64,000 nt of DNA from Paractinoplanes brasiliensis. Its GTDB lineage: Bacteria > Actinomycetota > Actinomycetes > Mycobacteriales > Micromonosporaceae. A program made the position numbers and the translations under genes. The notes beneath the pieces were generated by a model. It did not search any database, was not told the DNA's origin, and saw only the letters and a list, made by a program, of their open reading frames with translations. This document shows, one piece after another, positions 34,642-43,492 of this stretch; position 1 is the first letter of the stretch; each line of letters opens with the position of its first letter. The stretch covers positions 372,001 through 436,000 of the forward strand of contig NZ_SNWR01000001.1 of NCBI RefSeq assembly GCF_004362215.1. Direction: 5' to 3'.

Positions 34642-36261
34642 TCACACCAGGTTTGATCGGCGCAGCCGTGCCACGACCAGACCGAGGCCCGCCCAGGCGG
34701 CCACCACCGCGAGGTGGGACCAGGCGAAACCGGCGCCGGTCACGTCGGGACGGGTGGCGGTCAGCAACGCCTGCAGCAGATGGCGCAGCGGGAACACGTC
34801 GGCGACAGCGGTGAGGGCGCCCGGCAGCGGGCGGTCGCCGACGACGAAGATCTCCGAGACGAAGCAGAGCGGCAAGAGGATGCCGAGCGTGACGGCGACG
34901 AGGGAACGCGCGGCCGGCAGCAGGGCGGCCACGGCGAGACCCAGCGCCGAGAAGCACAGCGAGCCCAGGACCACCGCGACCACCACGGCCGGCAACCGCA
35001 CGGGATCGACCCGCACGTCGAGGAAGCCGATGCCGACGACGGCGAGCACGGCGACACCCAGCACGCCGACGATCAGCGCGGCACACACCCGCCCGGCGAC
35101 GTACCAGCGGAAGGGCAAAGGTGTGCCGAGCAGCCGCTTGAGCACCCCGGCGGAACGCGCGCCCACGACACCCTCCGGCATGTCCACGAAAGCGGTGACC
35201 GCGACCGTGTACGCGGCCAGACCGGCGAACAGGTACTGCGCCATCGTCAGGCCGTGCACCCGAACGTCACCGAACACCGTTGGGAACAGGGCGAGCAGCA
35301 GCGCCGGGAAGACGATCGCGAAGAACACCGACAGCACGTCACGGCGCAACCCGAGCAGGGCGTACGAGATCTGCCCGCGCAGCGACGACCGGCGCGCGCC
35401 TTCCTTCGGCGGGGACAGGTTCCGGCGTACGGGATCGGTTGTCGCCGCCGTGGCAGAGCCGGCCGCTGCTCGCTCTCGCGGCTCCCACCCGAAACGCATC
35501 CGCGCGAGCAGCACCCCGGCCACCGTCCACCCGAGCAGCACCGCAAGATGCCCCGGCGACAACCCGAGGCCGCCACCGGGTTCGAAGGTCTCGGCCAGCG
35601 CCCCGGCGAAGTGCTTGAGCGGCAACACCGAACCGGCCCACGCCAGGGGTCGCGGAAGGTCCGCGCCCACGATGAACACGTCGGAGATGAACGCCAACGA
35701 GATCAGCAGGCCCTGAGCCAGCGCCTGCGTGGCTGTCACCGTCCTGCTCCAGGCGGCCAGGGCCAAACCCAGAGCGGTGCAGCACGCGATACCCACCAGC
35801 AGGGTGACCAGCGCCGCCGGCACCTTGTTCCAGACCACCTGCACCCCGTACGCGAGAACGCCCACGACGGTCAGCACCAGCACCGTGAGCCCGGCGACGA
35901 CGGCGGAAGCACCCACCCGGGCGGCCAGCACGATGTGCCGCGGAACGGGCGTGGCCCGCAACCGCAGCAACACCCCGCGTTCGCGAAGCACGGCGGTGTC
36001 CGTGGCCACGAGGACGAACGACGCCTGAGCCACACCGAACACGGCGAACGGCGCCACCAGGAACTGGACGATCGGCACACCGTCCTCCGTGGTCTGGCCG
36101 CCGATGATGGTCGAGACGATGACCAGGAAGGCGAGCGGGAACGCCAGCGTGAAGAACGCCGCCAGCGGATTGCGCAGGAACCCGCGTACGGCGTGCCCGG
36201 TCAACGCGGCCAGCCGGCTGCGCTCCTCACCGCGTACGGGATCAAGGGTCTCAACCGACAT
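34642..36261 (-). CDS. ABC-2 type permease, two fused permease units
   Basis: This 539-aa membrane protein is made of two ABC-2 permease halves of about 250 residues. Each has six helices and repeats the pattern FLRNPLAAFFTLAFPLAFLVIV / LGLRRDVLSVFFAIVFPALLLAL. The last helices repeat too (SLAFISDVFIVG / LCFVSEIFVVG). Most exporters of this family dimerise from a single unit, so this is an internal duplication that would give a complete channel in one chain. It overlaps the ATPase gene by 11 nt. It is an exporter of the drug or lipid type; the substrate is unknown. Its stop lies 8 nt from the convergent glycosyltransferase gene. Confidence 0.9.
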   Translation of the reverse strand: MSVETLDPVRGEERSRLAALTGHAVRGFLRNPLAAFFTLAFPLAFLVIVSTIIGGQTTEDGVPIVQFLVAPFAVFGVAQASFVLVATDTAVLRERGVLLRLRATPVPRHIVLAARVGASAVVAGLTVLVLTVVGVLAYGVQVVWNKVPAALVTLLVGIACCTALGLALAAWSRTVTATQALAQGLLISLAFISDVFIVGADLPRPLAWAGSVLPLKHFAGALAETFEPGGGLGLSPGHLAVLLGWTVAGVLLARMRFGWEPRERAAAGSATAATTDPVRRNLSPPKEGARRSSLRGQISYALLGLRRDVLSVFFAIVFPALLLALFPTVFGDVRVHGLTMAQYLFAGLAAYTVAVTAFVDMPEGVVGARSAGVLKRLLGTPLPFRWYVAGRVCAALIVGVLGVAVLAVVGIGFLDVRVDPVRLPAVVVAVVLGSLCFSALGLAVAALLPAARSLVAVTLGILLPLCFVSEIFVVGDRPLPGALTAVADVFPLRHLLQALLTATRPDVTGAGFAWSHLAVVAAWAGLGLVVARLRRSNLV

Positions 36262-37162
36262 CGGCGGGCTCCTCGGTCAGCGCCAGGTAGGCGTCCTCGA
36301 GGGTCGGCGGCGCGACCGTGAAATCGGCCGGCGCCGTCCCGATGGCCGCCGCCCACTCGGTGAGCCGGCGAGCGTCCGGGAGCGGATCGTGGGTGACGAC
36401 CCGTACGCGGTCCTCGCGGAACTGCGGTGGCACGCTCAGCGCCGGCAGACCGTCCGCGGAACACCCGGCCGGCAGCCCGAAGCTGATGACCGTGGGCAAC
36501 CGGCTGCCGGCCCGCAGCTCGTCAGGGGTGCCCACGGTGAGCAGACGGCCGGCCTTGAGCACACCGACGCGGTCGGCGAGGCGCTGCGCCTCCTCCAAAT
36601 AGTGGGTGGTCAGCAGGATCGTCGTGCCCAGTTCCCGCAGGCGGGCCACCAGATCCCAGGCATGGTGACGGGCGGCCGGGTCGAAACCGGTGGTCGGCTC
36701 GTCGAGGAACAGCAACTCCGGCGCGCCGGCCAGACCCAGCGCGAGGTCGAGGCGGCGACGCTGCCCGCCGGACAAGCCCTTCACCCTCGTGGCGCGCTTG
36801 TCGGCGAGACCGACCAGGTCGATCAACTCGTCCGGGTCGTGCCGGCGCGGGAACAGACCGCACTGCAAACGGACCAGCTCGCGGACAGTGAACTCCTCCT
36901 CGAAACCGGCGGACTGCAGAACCACCCCGATCCGCGCGCGATAGGCCGAGCCACCCGACGCCGGATCACAACCCAGCACCTGCACCTCGCCCGAGTCCCG
37001 CGACCGATAACCCTCGAGGATCTCCACAATGGTGGTCTTGCCGGCGCCGTTCGGCCCGAGAAGCGCAAAGATCTCGCCCTCACCGACCGTGAAACTCACC
37101 CGATCGACCGCCAGGACAGACCCGTACGCGCGGGTCAGCTCGGAAACCGCGATGGTGGCCAT
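36251..37162 (-). CDS. ABC exporter ATP-binding subunit (DrrA-like)
   Basis: This 303-aa ATPase has Walker A LLGPNGAGKTTIVEILEG, the ABC signature KGLSGGQRRRLDLALGLAG and Walker B LLFLDEPTTGFDP. A roughly 90-residue C-terminal domain is typical of DrrA-type exporters. ATG 37162 (MATIAVSELTRAYGSVLAVDRVSF) starts the ATPase fold; the longer open frame is not used. It is the first gene of a two-gene operon with the fused permease. A DosR-like box lies 35 nt upstream. Confidence 0.93.
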   Translation of the reverse strand: MATIAVSELTRAYGSVLAVDRVSFTVGEGEIFALLGPNGAGKTTIVEILEGYRSRDSGEVQVLGCDPASGGSAYRARIGVVLQSAGFEEEFTVRELVRLQCGLFPRRHDPDELIDLVGLADKRATRVKGLSGGQRRRLDLALGLAGAPELLFLDEPTTGFDPAARHHAWDLVARLRELGTTILLTTHYLEEAQRLADRVGVLKAGRLLTVGTPDELRAGSRLPTVISFGLPAGCSADGLPALSVPPQFREDRVRVVTHDPLPDARRLTEWAAAIGTAPADFTVAPPTLEDAYLALTEEPADVG

Positions 37163-37197
37163 GACCTCAGCCTCGGGCCCGGGACCAGCATGGGCCA

Positions 37198-37211
37198 GAG
37201 CCGATGGTCCC
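37198..37211. promoter_or_regulatory. DosR-like operator before ABC exporter
   Basis: The core GAGCC-GATG-GTCCC has a perfect right arm. It lies 35 nt from the leftward ATPase start. Confidence 0.45.
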
Positions 37212-37276
37212 GACCGGCCGGGCACCGAAGAACCCGCACGGACGCTGACCGTCGGGGCGCACGCCCCGCCCCGTAC

Positions 37277-37290
37277 GGGCCCTTCGGCCC
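37277..37290. promoter_or_regulatory. DosR-like operator before P-type ATPase
   Basis: The core GGGCC-CTTC-GGCCC lies 58 nt upstream of GTG 37349, the most common spacing in this window. Confidence 0.6.
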
Positions 37291-37348
37291 TGATCATGTG
37301 ACGACGCCTGCGGTCATCCTGAGGAGGACATCAACGGGAGGGGACATC

Positions 37349-39775
37349 GTGGGCACGACCGCGGCCACCACGCCCATCGGCCTCACCGCCGTCGAAGCGG
37401 CGACCCGGCTCGAGCAGGACGGCCCGAACACGGTCGCCGCGCCCAAGCCGCGCCGGCTTCCGAGCCGGATCGGACGGCAGCTCGCCGATCCCCTGGTCGC
37501 CCTGTTGCTGGCTGCCGCGGTGGTGACGACGCTGCTCGGTGACCTGCCCGACACCGCGGTGATCATTCTGGTCGTCACCGTGAACACGGTGATCGGAGTC
37601 TTCCAGGAGGTTCGTGCGGACGCCGCCATCGCGGCACTGGACCGCATGGCCGCCCCGACCGCCCGAGTCGTGCGCGACGGCCAGGACCGCATCGTGCCGG
37701 CGGCCGAGCTGGTCCGCGGCGATCTCGTACGCCTCGAGGCCGGCGATGTCGTCCCTGCCGACCTGCTGCTCGACGAGGCGCAACGCGCTAGCTTCGACGA
37801 GTCGGCGCTGACCGGCGAGTCGGTGCCGGTGCATCACGAGGTCGGCGAGGAGGCGGCGTCCGGGACCGTGCTGACCACCGGGCGTGCGGCCGGATCAGTG
37901 CTACGGACCGGCCCGGACAGCTCGCTCGGCCGCATCACCGCCCTGGTCGCGCGCACCAAGCCGGCGCCAACCCCGCTGCAGCGACGCATCGCTGCTCTGG
38001 GCCGGACCCTCGGCCTCGCAGCCGTCGCCATCTCGGCAGTCGTGTTCGCGCTGGGCGTCCTGGCCGGCCAGCCGCTCGCCCGCATGGCCATCACCGCGGT
38101 CAGCCTGGTGGTGGCGGCCGTGCCGGAGAGCTTGCCCGCCGTGGTGACCCTGGCGCTGGCGCTCGGCGCCCGCCGCATGGCGAGAACCCAGGCGATTCCG
38201 CGGCGACTGCACGCTGTCGAGACCCTCGGGTCGGTCACCGTCGTCGCCTCCGACAAGACCGGCACCCTCACCGAAAACCGGATGTCGGTGCAACGAGCCG
38301 TCACTCCGGACGGCGCCGGCTACACGATCACCGGGACCGGATACGCACCCAGCGGCGCCGTCCGGCCCGAGGTGTCCGATGCGCTGCGGCTGCTCGCCCT
38401 CGCCGGCCTGCTCTGCAACGACGCCAACCTCGTCCCACCCAGCGAGGAACACACCGGCTGGAAGGCCGCCGGCGACCCCATGGAAGCCGCCCTGCTCGCC
38501 TTCGCCGCCCGCTGCGGCCTCGACGTCGCCGCCGAACGCGCCGCCGCTCCGCGCGTCGACGAGCACCCCTTCGACCAGGCCAGTCGTCGCATGACCACCG
38601 TGCACGAGCGCGCCGACGGGCAGTTCCTCGTCGTCGCCAAGGGCGCCCCGGAGAGCATCCTGGACCGGGACGCCGACGCGGCTCTGCTCGATGCGGCTGC
38701 CGGGCTGGCCGCCGACGGCCTCCGTGTGCTGGCCGTTTCCGCCGCCGTCACCGCGACGCGGCCCGATCCGGCGCAGTCGCCGACGCTGCCGGTGATCGGC
38801 CTGGTCGGCATCGGGGATCCGCTGCGACCCACGGCCCGTGACACCACCGCGGCGTTCGGGTCCTCCGGCGTACGGCTCCTGCTGATCACCGGCGACCACC
38901 CGGCCACCGCCGCCGCCATCGGCGGCAAGCTGGGCCTGCCGGAAGAGCACATCTACGCCCGCACACGGCCCGAGCAGAAGCTCGACATCATCGCGGACCT
39001 GCAGCAACGCGGAGAGGTGGTCGCGATGACCGGGGACGGGGTCAACGACGCCCCCGCTCTGCGCCGCGCCGACATCGGCGTGGCGATGGGCAGCGGCACC
39101 GAGGTGGCCCGGCAGGCGTCCGAGCTGGTGCTGGTCGACGACAACCTCGGCACCATGGCGGAAGCGATCGGCGAGGGCCGCCGCATCTACGACAACATCC
39201 GGCGGTTCCTGCGCTATGCCCTGTCCGGCGGCATCGCCGAGCTGCTGGTGATGCTGGCCGGTCCGTTGCTGGGCATGCCCGTGGCCCTGCTGCCCGGTCA
39301 GCTGCTCTGGATCAACCTGCTGACCCACGGGATCCCGGGCGTCGCTCTGGGCGCCGAGCCGGCCGAAGCCGGTGTGCTGCAGCGCAAACCGCGGTCGCCG
39401 CAGGAATCCGTGCTCGGCGACGGCTTGCTGGCCAGCGTGTTCGCCGGAGGGCTCTGCCTGGCCGCGGTGACGCTGGCCGCCGGAGTGCTCGCGGACCGGT
39501 GGGACCGCCCCTGGCAGTCGATCATGTTCGTCACGCTCGGCCTGGCACAGCTCGGCGTCGCCCTCGCCGTACGGGCGAAGGCCGCACCCGGCGTCCCCCG
39601 CAACCGCTCGCTGCTCGCCGCCGTCGCCACATCGGGGATCCTGCAGGTCGCAGGGGTGCTGCTACCACCGCTGCAGACGCTGCTCGGAACCGAGCCGCTC
39701 ACCGCGGCGGAGTTGGCGGCCTGCGCGATCGTCGCCGTGATTCCCGGGGCGGCGCTGCGGATCATCCAGCGTTGA
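37349..39775 (+). CDS. Cation-transporting P-type ATPase (CtpF-like, P2 class)
   Basis: This 808-aa pump has a cation ATPase N-terminal domain (GLTAVEAATRLEQDGPNTV) and the actuator loop LTGESVPV. The phosphorylated Asp302 is in ASDKTGTLTENRM, and the hinge is MTGDGVNDAPALRRADIGVAMG. C-terminal helices begin near LLWINLLTHGIPG. It is shorter than M. tuberculosis CtpF (about 905 aa), a DosR-regulon calcium-efflux candidate. The helix-4 motif reads VPESLPAV where the usual P2 pump reads VPEGLPAV, which may alter ion handling. GTG 37349 follows GGGAGGGGACATC. The ion is not determined. Confidence 0.93.
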   Translation: MGTTAATTPIGLTAVEAATRLEQDGPNTVAAPKPRRLPSRIGRQLADPLVALLLAAAVVTTLLGDLPDTAVIILVVTVNTVIGVFQEVRADAAIAALDRMAAPTARVVRDGQDRIVPAAELVRGDLVRLEAGDVVPADLLLDEAQRASFDESALTGESVPVHHEVGEEAASGTVLTTGRAAGSVLRTGPDSSLGRITALVARTKPAPTPLQRRIAALGRTLGLAAVAISAVVFALGVLAGQPLARMAITAVSLVVAAVPESLPAVVTLALALGARRMARTQAIPRRLHAVETLGSVTVVASDKTGTLTENRMSVQRAVTPDGAGYTITGTGYAPSGAVRPEVSDALRLLALAGLLCNDANLVPPSEEHTGWKAAGDPMEAALLAFAARCGLDVAAERAAAPRVDEHPFDQASRRMTTVHERADGQFLVVAKGAPESILDRDADAALLDAAAGLAADGLRVLAVSAAVTATRPDPAQSPTLPVIGLVGIGDPLRPTARDTTAAFGSSGVRLLLITGDHPATAAAIGGKLGLPEEHIYARTRPEQKLDIIADLQQRGEVVAMTGDGVNDAPALRRADIGVAMGSGTEVARQASELVLVDDNLGTMAEAIGEGRRIYDNIRRFLRYALSGGIAELLVMLAGPLLGMPVALLPGQLLWINLLTHGIPGVALGAEPAEAGVLQRKPRSPQESVLGDGLLASVFAGGLCLAAVTLAAGVLADRWDRPWQSIMFVTLGLAQLGVALAVRAKAAPGVPRNRSLLAAVATSGILQVAGVLLPPLQTLLGTEPLTAAELAACAIVAVIPGAALRIIQR

Positions 39776-39796
39776 CACCCGAGCCCCCTGTTCGTC

Positions 39797-39810
39797 AGGA
39801 CCTATGGCCC
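39797..39810. promoter_or_regulatory. DosR-like operator before DUF1918/USP unit
   Basis: The core AGGAC-CTAT-GGCCC lies 180 nt before the DUF1918 start, so it implies either a long leader or an unrecognised short upstream reading frame. Confidence 0.5.
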
Positions 39811-39990
39811 TGACGACGCCATGGGCGCAGGACGATGCTTGGCAGTGAGCCCACCGGAAGCACCGGACGGGACGGCCGAGCGAACCAGGGCGGCCGACGA
39901 GCCGCGAGACCCACCGTCGCCAAGACGGAAGCCCCGGCCGCACCCGCCGAGCGCCTCCGATGGGCCTCCCGACCGAACTGGAGGAACGTC

Positions 39991-40206
39991 ATGCGTGCTC
40001 AGATCGGCGACCGGCTCGTGCTCGAGGGAACTCACCTGGGCGACGCCCGCCGCGTCGGCATTGTCATCGCGGTGGCCCACGACGACGGCTCGCCACCGTA
40101 CGAGGTCCGCTGGCTCGACACCGGCCGCGCCACCCTCATTTTCCCGGGTCCCGAGGCCCGCATCGAATCTCAGCCACCGGTAGCGGACGTGTCCGGGCCG
40201 GCGTGA
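39991..40206 (+). CDS. DUF1918 protein, Rv0569-like
   Basis: This 71-aa small beta-rich protein begins MRAQIGDRLVLEGTHLGD and contains the family core DGSPPYEVRWLDTGRATLIFPGPEARI. It aligns throughout with the N-terminal part of M. tuberculosis Rv0569, a DosR-regulon member of unknown function. CTGGAGGAACGTC precedes the ATG. The frame stays open to 39835, but that extension is low-complexity and is not used. It is followed after 32 nt by a USP gene. Confidence 0.88.
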   Translation: MRAQIGDRLVLEGTHLGDARRVGIVIAVAHDDGSPPYEVRWLDTGRATLIFPGPEARIESQPPVADVSGPA

Positions 40207-40238
40207 CGCACGTTCCCGATATCGGCAGGTGAGAGCGC

Positions 40239-40970
40239 ATGAACGGATCGATCGCCGTCGGCATCGGTGGCGCCGGCAGCTGGCAGGCCTTCGCGTGGGC
40301 TGTCGACGAGGCTGAACGCTCCGGTGACCGGCTCGTGCTCCTGCACGTCTGCGTCCCGGGCTCGCCGCTGGCCGCCAGGTCCGGTGAGCCGGCTCCGGCC
40401 GAGGTGGAGATCTTCGATCCCGGGCTGGCTCGCGCCCTCACCAGCGCCCGGGCCCGGCTCGGCGCCCGCAGGGCGATCCTGCACATTCGCGTCGGTACGG
40501 CGTCGGCCGCGCTGATCAGCGCTTCGGCCGGTGTCCGGCTGCTCGTGATCGGCGAGGGCGAGGGCGGCCACACCGTACGGCGGGTGCTGCGTCACTCCTG
40601 TTGCCCGGTGGTTGTCGCCCGCGCCGGCGACCCTTCCGCTGACGAAGTGCTGGCCGGCATCGACGGCAGCGACGCCGGCGAGATGGCTCTCGAGTTCGCC
40701 TACGCGTACGCCGACCAGCATCATCTGCCGCTGGGTACCGTCCATGTCGGCCGGCCGGGTGGCGCATCCGGCCACAGCCGCTACGTGGAATCGGTCTCCG
40801 ACGGTCTCATCGGCGCCGGACGCAAGGCCCGGTTGCTGGTCCTCGGCGACAAGCGCCGCGGCGTGGTGGGACGTCTCCGGACCGGCGACGTGCCTCTGAC
40901 CGTCGCCCTGGACGCCTCCTGCCCGGTAGCACTGGTGCCGGTCGACCAGACGGAGACAACTCAACTGTGA
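40239..40970 (+). CDS. Universal stress protein, reduced second domain
   Basis: This 243-aa protein has a nearly full first UspA domain (AVGIGGAGSWQAFAWAVDEAERSGDRLVLLHV). The second (VLAGIDGSDAGEMALEFAYAYADQHHLPLGTVHVGRPGG) has lost about 50 residues between its second strand and ending. Both nucleotide loops are degenerate (IGEGEGGHTVRRVLRHSCC; LGDKRRGVVGRLRTGD), so ATP binding is doubtful. It lies in the DUF1918-USP-CoA-binding gene cluster. Confidence 0.85.
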   Translation: MNGSIAVGIGGAGSWQAFAWAVDEAERSGDRLVLLHVCVPGSPLAARSGEPAPAEVEIFDPGLARALTSARARLGARRAILHIRVGTASAALISASAGVRLLVIGEGEGGHTVRRVLRHSCCPVVVARAGDPSADEVLAGIDGSDAGEMALEFAYAYADQHHLPLGTVHVGRPGGASGHSRYVESVSDGLIGAGRKARLLVLGDKRRGVVGRLRTGDVPLTVALDASCPVALVPVDQTETTQL

Positions 40971-41002
40971 CCTGATGCTGAGGAGAGGCCGGGTGGTCAC
41001 TG

Positions 41003-42331
41003 ATGCCGACCGAACTGGTTCCGCTCGCCGGCAACACCCGCGCCCGCTCGCTGAGTCGCATGCTCGCACCCCGATCAGTGGCGGTGACGGGCACCCTGCA
41101 GCAGCACGGTCACACGGGTCATGAGGTGCTTCGAGCTCTGCGTGACTACCGGTTTCGTGGACGTCTCTATCCGGTGCACGAATCGGGCCGGCCGGTCTGC
41201 GGCATCCCCGGCTACCGCACGATTGCGGACCTGCCCGCGGCTCCCGATCTGATCGTCGTGGCCGCGGACGGTTACCAGGCAGTCGAGGCAGTGCGTGCGG
41301 CCGGTCGCCGTGGCATCGCCGGCGCCGTGGTGCTGGGCGTGGCGAGCGCACGTGAAGGTTACGAGCTGCAGCAGGTCGCCCGGCATCACTCTGTCAGGTT
41401 GTTCGGACCGGGCAGCTTCGGGGTGCTCAACACCGATCCGCGTGTGCGGCTCAACGCAACCCTGTCCCGCACACGCCCGCCCCGCGGGGGCTTGGCGCTC
41501 GCTTCCCAATCAGGTGCCGTCGGAGCAGCCCTGCTCGATCATGTCACCCGCAACGGTTGCGGTGTCTCCGGGTTCGTGTCCACCGGCGACCGCCAGGAAC
41601 TCGACATCGACGGTTTGATCACCTTCTGGCGGGACGACGCACGCACCCGCGCTCTCGCCCTCGTTCCCGACACCCTCGACGACCCGCGCCGGCTGGCGGA
41701 TCAGGCGCGGTCGTTCTCCAGGCGCAAGCCGATACTGCAGGTCGTCGGTGGCGGCCCGGAGGCGATCGTCGCGGGCTCGCTGCTCGCCGACGCGGGCGTC
41801 ATCTGCACGAGCAGTCCGGACGAAATGACCGACGCGGCCCGGGTGCTGGTGAGCCAGCCATTGCCGACCGGCAACCGCCTGGCCATCGTCGGCAACGCAG
41901 GCGGCCTCACCGCGATGGCCGCGCGCACGGCGAACGCGTACGGCTTCAGCACGCCGGGCGGTGCGGGCGAGCGCCCGACGGACACCACCGCCGGGAGCAT
42001 CGCGGCCGATCTGGCGGCAGCCGTCGAAAGTGTCGCAGAAACCCGGCAGGCCGACCTCATCCTCGCGCTGGTGGTCGGCACTCGAGCGAACTGCCCCACC
42101 GCGATCATGACCGCGCTCGCCGGGGCTCTGGACCGTGTTCCCGGCCTGACCGCCGCCGTGGTGCTGGCCGGAACCTCCGATGACATCCACCGTGTCGGCA
42201 TCAGCGACACGCCGGTCTACCGGCAACCGGACCGGGCGATCCGAGCCTTGGCTCACGCCCGCCGTTACGCCATGTGGCGCCGAAGACAGGCACATGACGA
42301 GGGAAGACGAGTCCGGGCCGAACGGCCCTGA
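41003..42331 (+). CDS. CoA-binding / succinyl-CoA ligase-like protein without phospho-histidine
   Basis: This 442-aa protein matches residues of about 190-650 of the intact synthetase at 4449. The CoA-binding Rossmann domain (LAPRSVAVTGTLQQHGHTGHEVL) and the ligase domain (GGLALASQSGAVGAALLDHV) are present. The GNAT and ATP-grasp domains are absent. The segment that holds the catalytic SHTAA histidine in the paralogue reads VVGGGPEAIVAGSLLADAG, with no histidine. It therefore cannot do the normal phospho-histidine chemistry. The clean frame and good conservation elsewhere suggest a kept, non-catalytic role such as acyl-CoA sensing or partnering. Confidence 0.85.
   Translation: MPTELVPLAGNTRARSLSRMLAPRSVAVTGTLQQHGHTGHEVLRALRDYRFRGRLYPVHESGRPVCGIPGYRTIADLPAAPDLIVVAADGYQAVEAVRAAGRRGIAGAVVLGVASAREGYELQQVARHHSVRLFGPGSFGVLNTDPRVRLNATLSRTRPPRGGLALASQSGAVGAALLDHVTRNGCGVSGFVSTGDRQELDIDGLITFWRDDARTRALALVPDTLDDPRRLADQARSFSRRKPILQVVGGGPEAIVAGSLLADAGVICTSSPDEMTDAARVLVSQPLPTGNRLAIVGNAGGLTAMAARTANAYGFSTPGGAGERPTDTTAGSIAADLAAAVESVAETRQADLILALVVGTRANCPTAIMTALAGALDRVPGLTAAVVLAGTSDDIHRVGISDTPVYRQPDRAIRALAHARRYAMWRRRQAHDEGRRVRAERP
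42315..42328. promoter_or_regulatory. DosR-like operator at end of CoA-binding gene
   Basis: The core GGGCC-GAAC-GGCCC lies 114 nt upstream of the third Acg gene and overlaps the last codons of the preceding gene. Confidence 0.4.
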
Positions 42332-42442
42332 CGCGGTTCACCGGCCGGGTGGACGCTGAGCCGGAGAACTGATTCGACGAGGTGATCGACCTGCGTCGCT
42401 CACGAGACAGGCGACGGACACCAAGGAACGGAGGAGGCCGCC

Positions 42443-43441
42443 GTGAGAACAGATCCTCTGGCCCAAGCCGCGGTCTTCTCGGGCCAGGCGCCGTCTCTGC
42501 ACAACAGCCAGCCCTGGCACTGGATTCACGCTGGGGAGACCCTCGACCTGCGCCTGGAGCCACGACGGGTCCTGCCGATCACCGACCCGGACGCCCGGCT
42601 CGCCATCCTCAGTTGTGGCGCCGCGCTGCATCACGCGGGGCTGTCGCTGGGAGCGTCCGGCTACCGCTTCGAGGTCACCCGGATGCCGGACGACAAGGAC
42701 CCGGACCTGCTGGCGCGCATCGTCCTGGGTGCGAAGGCGCCGGCCGACCACGACGCCACCCGGCTGGAGCGGCAGGTGTCGCACCGGCGCACGGACCGGC
42801 GCAACCCGCCGAGCTCGCCCCTCGACCTTCATCGGGTGCGCACCATCCAGCAGGCAGTGGTCGGGGAGGGCGCGGACCTGGCCTTACTGCTCCCGCCGCA
42901 GGTCTTTGCCCTGGCTGAGGCAGCGGAAGCGGCCCATGCCGTGCAGGCGGACGATCCCGGCTGGCAGGTGGAGGTCGCCGACTGGGTGGGCACCCCGCGC
43001 CGCGACGGAACCGGCATCCCCGCCTCCGCCCTGCCCGACGACCGGTGCCTGCTGACCGCACCGGCACGAGCGCTACGACGGGCCGGCGCCGACCTCATCG
43101 CAGCGACACATCACCATGCCGCTGTCTTCACCGTGCTCGCCAGCGCCACCGACGACCCGGCCGGATGGCTGCTCGCCGGCGAGGGGCTGTCGGCCGGCTG
43201 GCTCACCGCCACCGCCTTGAACGTGGCCGTGCTCCCGCTCAGCATCGTCACCGAGGTGGCCCGCAGCCGGGACGCGATCCGGCAACTGCTCGGCTGGGAC
43301 GGCTTTCCGCAGCTGGTGCTCCGGCTGGCCACCGCGTCCAGCCAACCTCCACCGCCGACACCTCGCCTGCGGACCAGCGACTTCATCACGTACGCCGCCC
43401 CGAACGTCCCGCCGCCCGGCGACTTCCGCCCCTGTCCCTGA
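42443..43441 (+). CDS. Acg-type nitroreductase-fold protein (third, divergent)
   Basis: This 332-aa protein has the family signature GQAPSLHNSQPWHWIHAGETLDL close to its N-terminus. It also has VSHRRTDRRNPPSSP and the tail WLLAGEGLSAGWLTATALNVAVLPLSIVTEV. It starts with GTG after ACGGAGGAGGCC. The third copy differs most: its N-terminal helix is shorter, and a histidine pair (ATHHHAAVFTVLA) stands in the central region. It is followed after 51 nt by the DUF4389 gene. Confidence 0.88.
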   Translation: MRTDPLAQAAVFSGQAPSLHNSQPWHWIHAGETLDLRLEPRRVLPITDPDARLAILSCGAALHHAGLSLGASGYRFEVTRMPDDKDPDLLARIVLGAKAPADHDATRLERQVSHRRTDRRNPPSSPLDLHRVRTIQQAVVGEGADLALLLPPQVFALAEAAEAAHAVQADDPGWQVEVADWVGTPRRDGTGIPASALPDDRCLLTAPARALRRAGADLIAATHHHAAVFTVLASATDDPAGWLLAGEGLSAGWLTATALNVAVLPLSIVTEVARSRDAIRQLLGWDGFPQLVLRLATASSQPPPPTPRLRTSDFITYAAPNVPPPGDFRPCP

Positions 43442-43492
43442 CGGCGCGGCAGGGCTCTGCTGGGGAGAAACGGCCCTTTCTGGGAGGGGACA

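Noticed and set aside
36089..37348. N-terminal extension of the P-type ATPase by 420 codons
   Set aside because: It is antisense to the ABC ATPase gene. The pump fold and RBS begin at GTG 37349.
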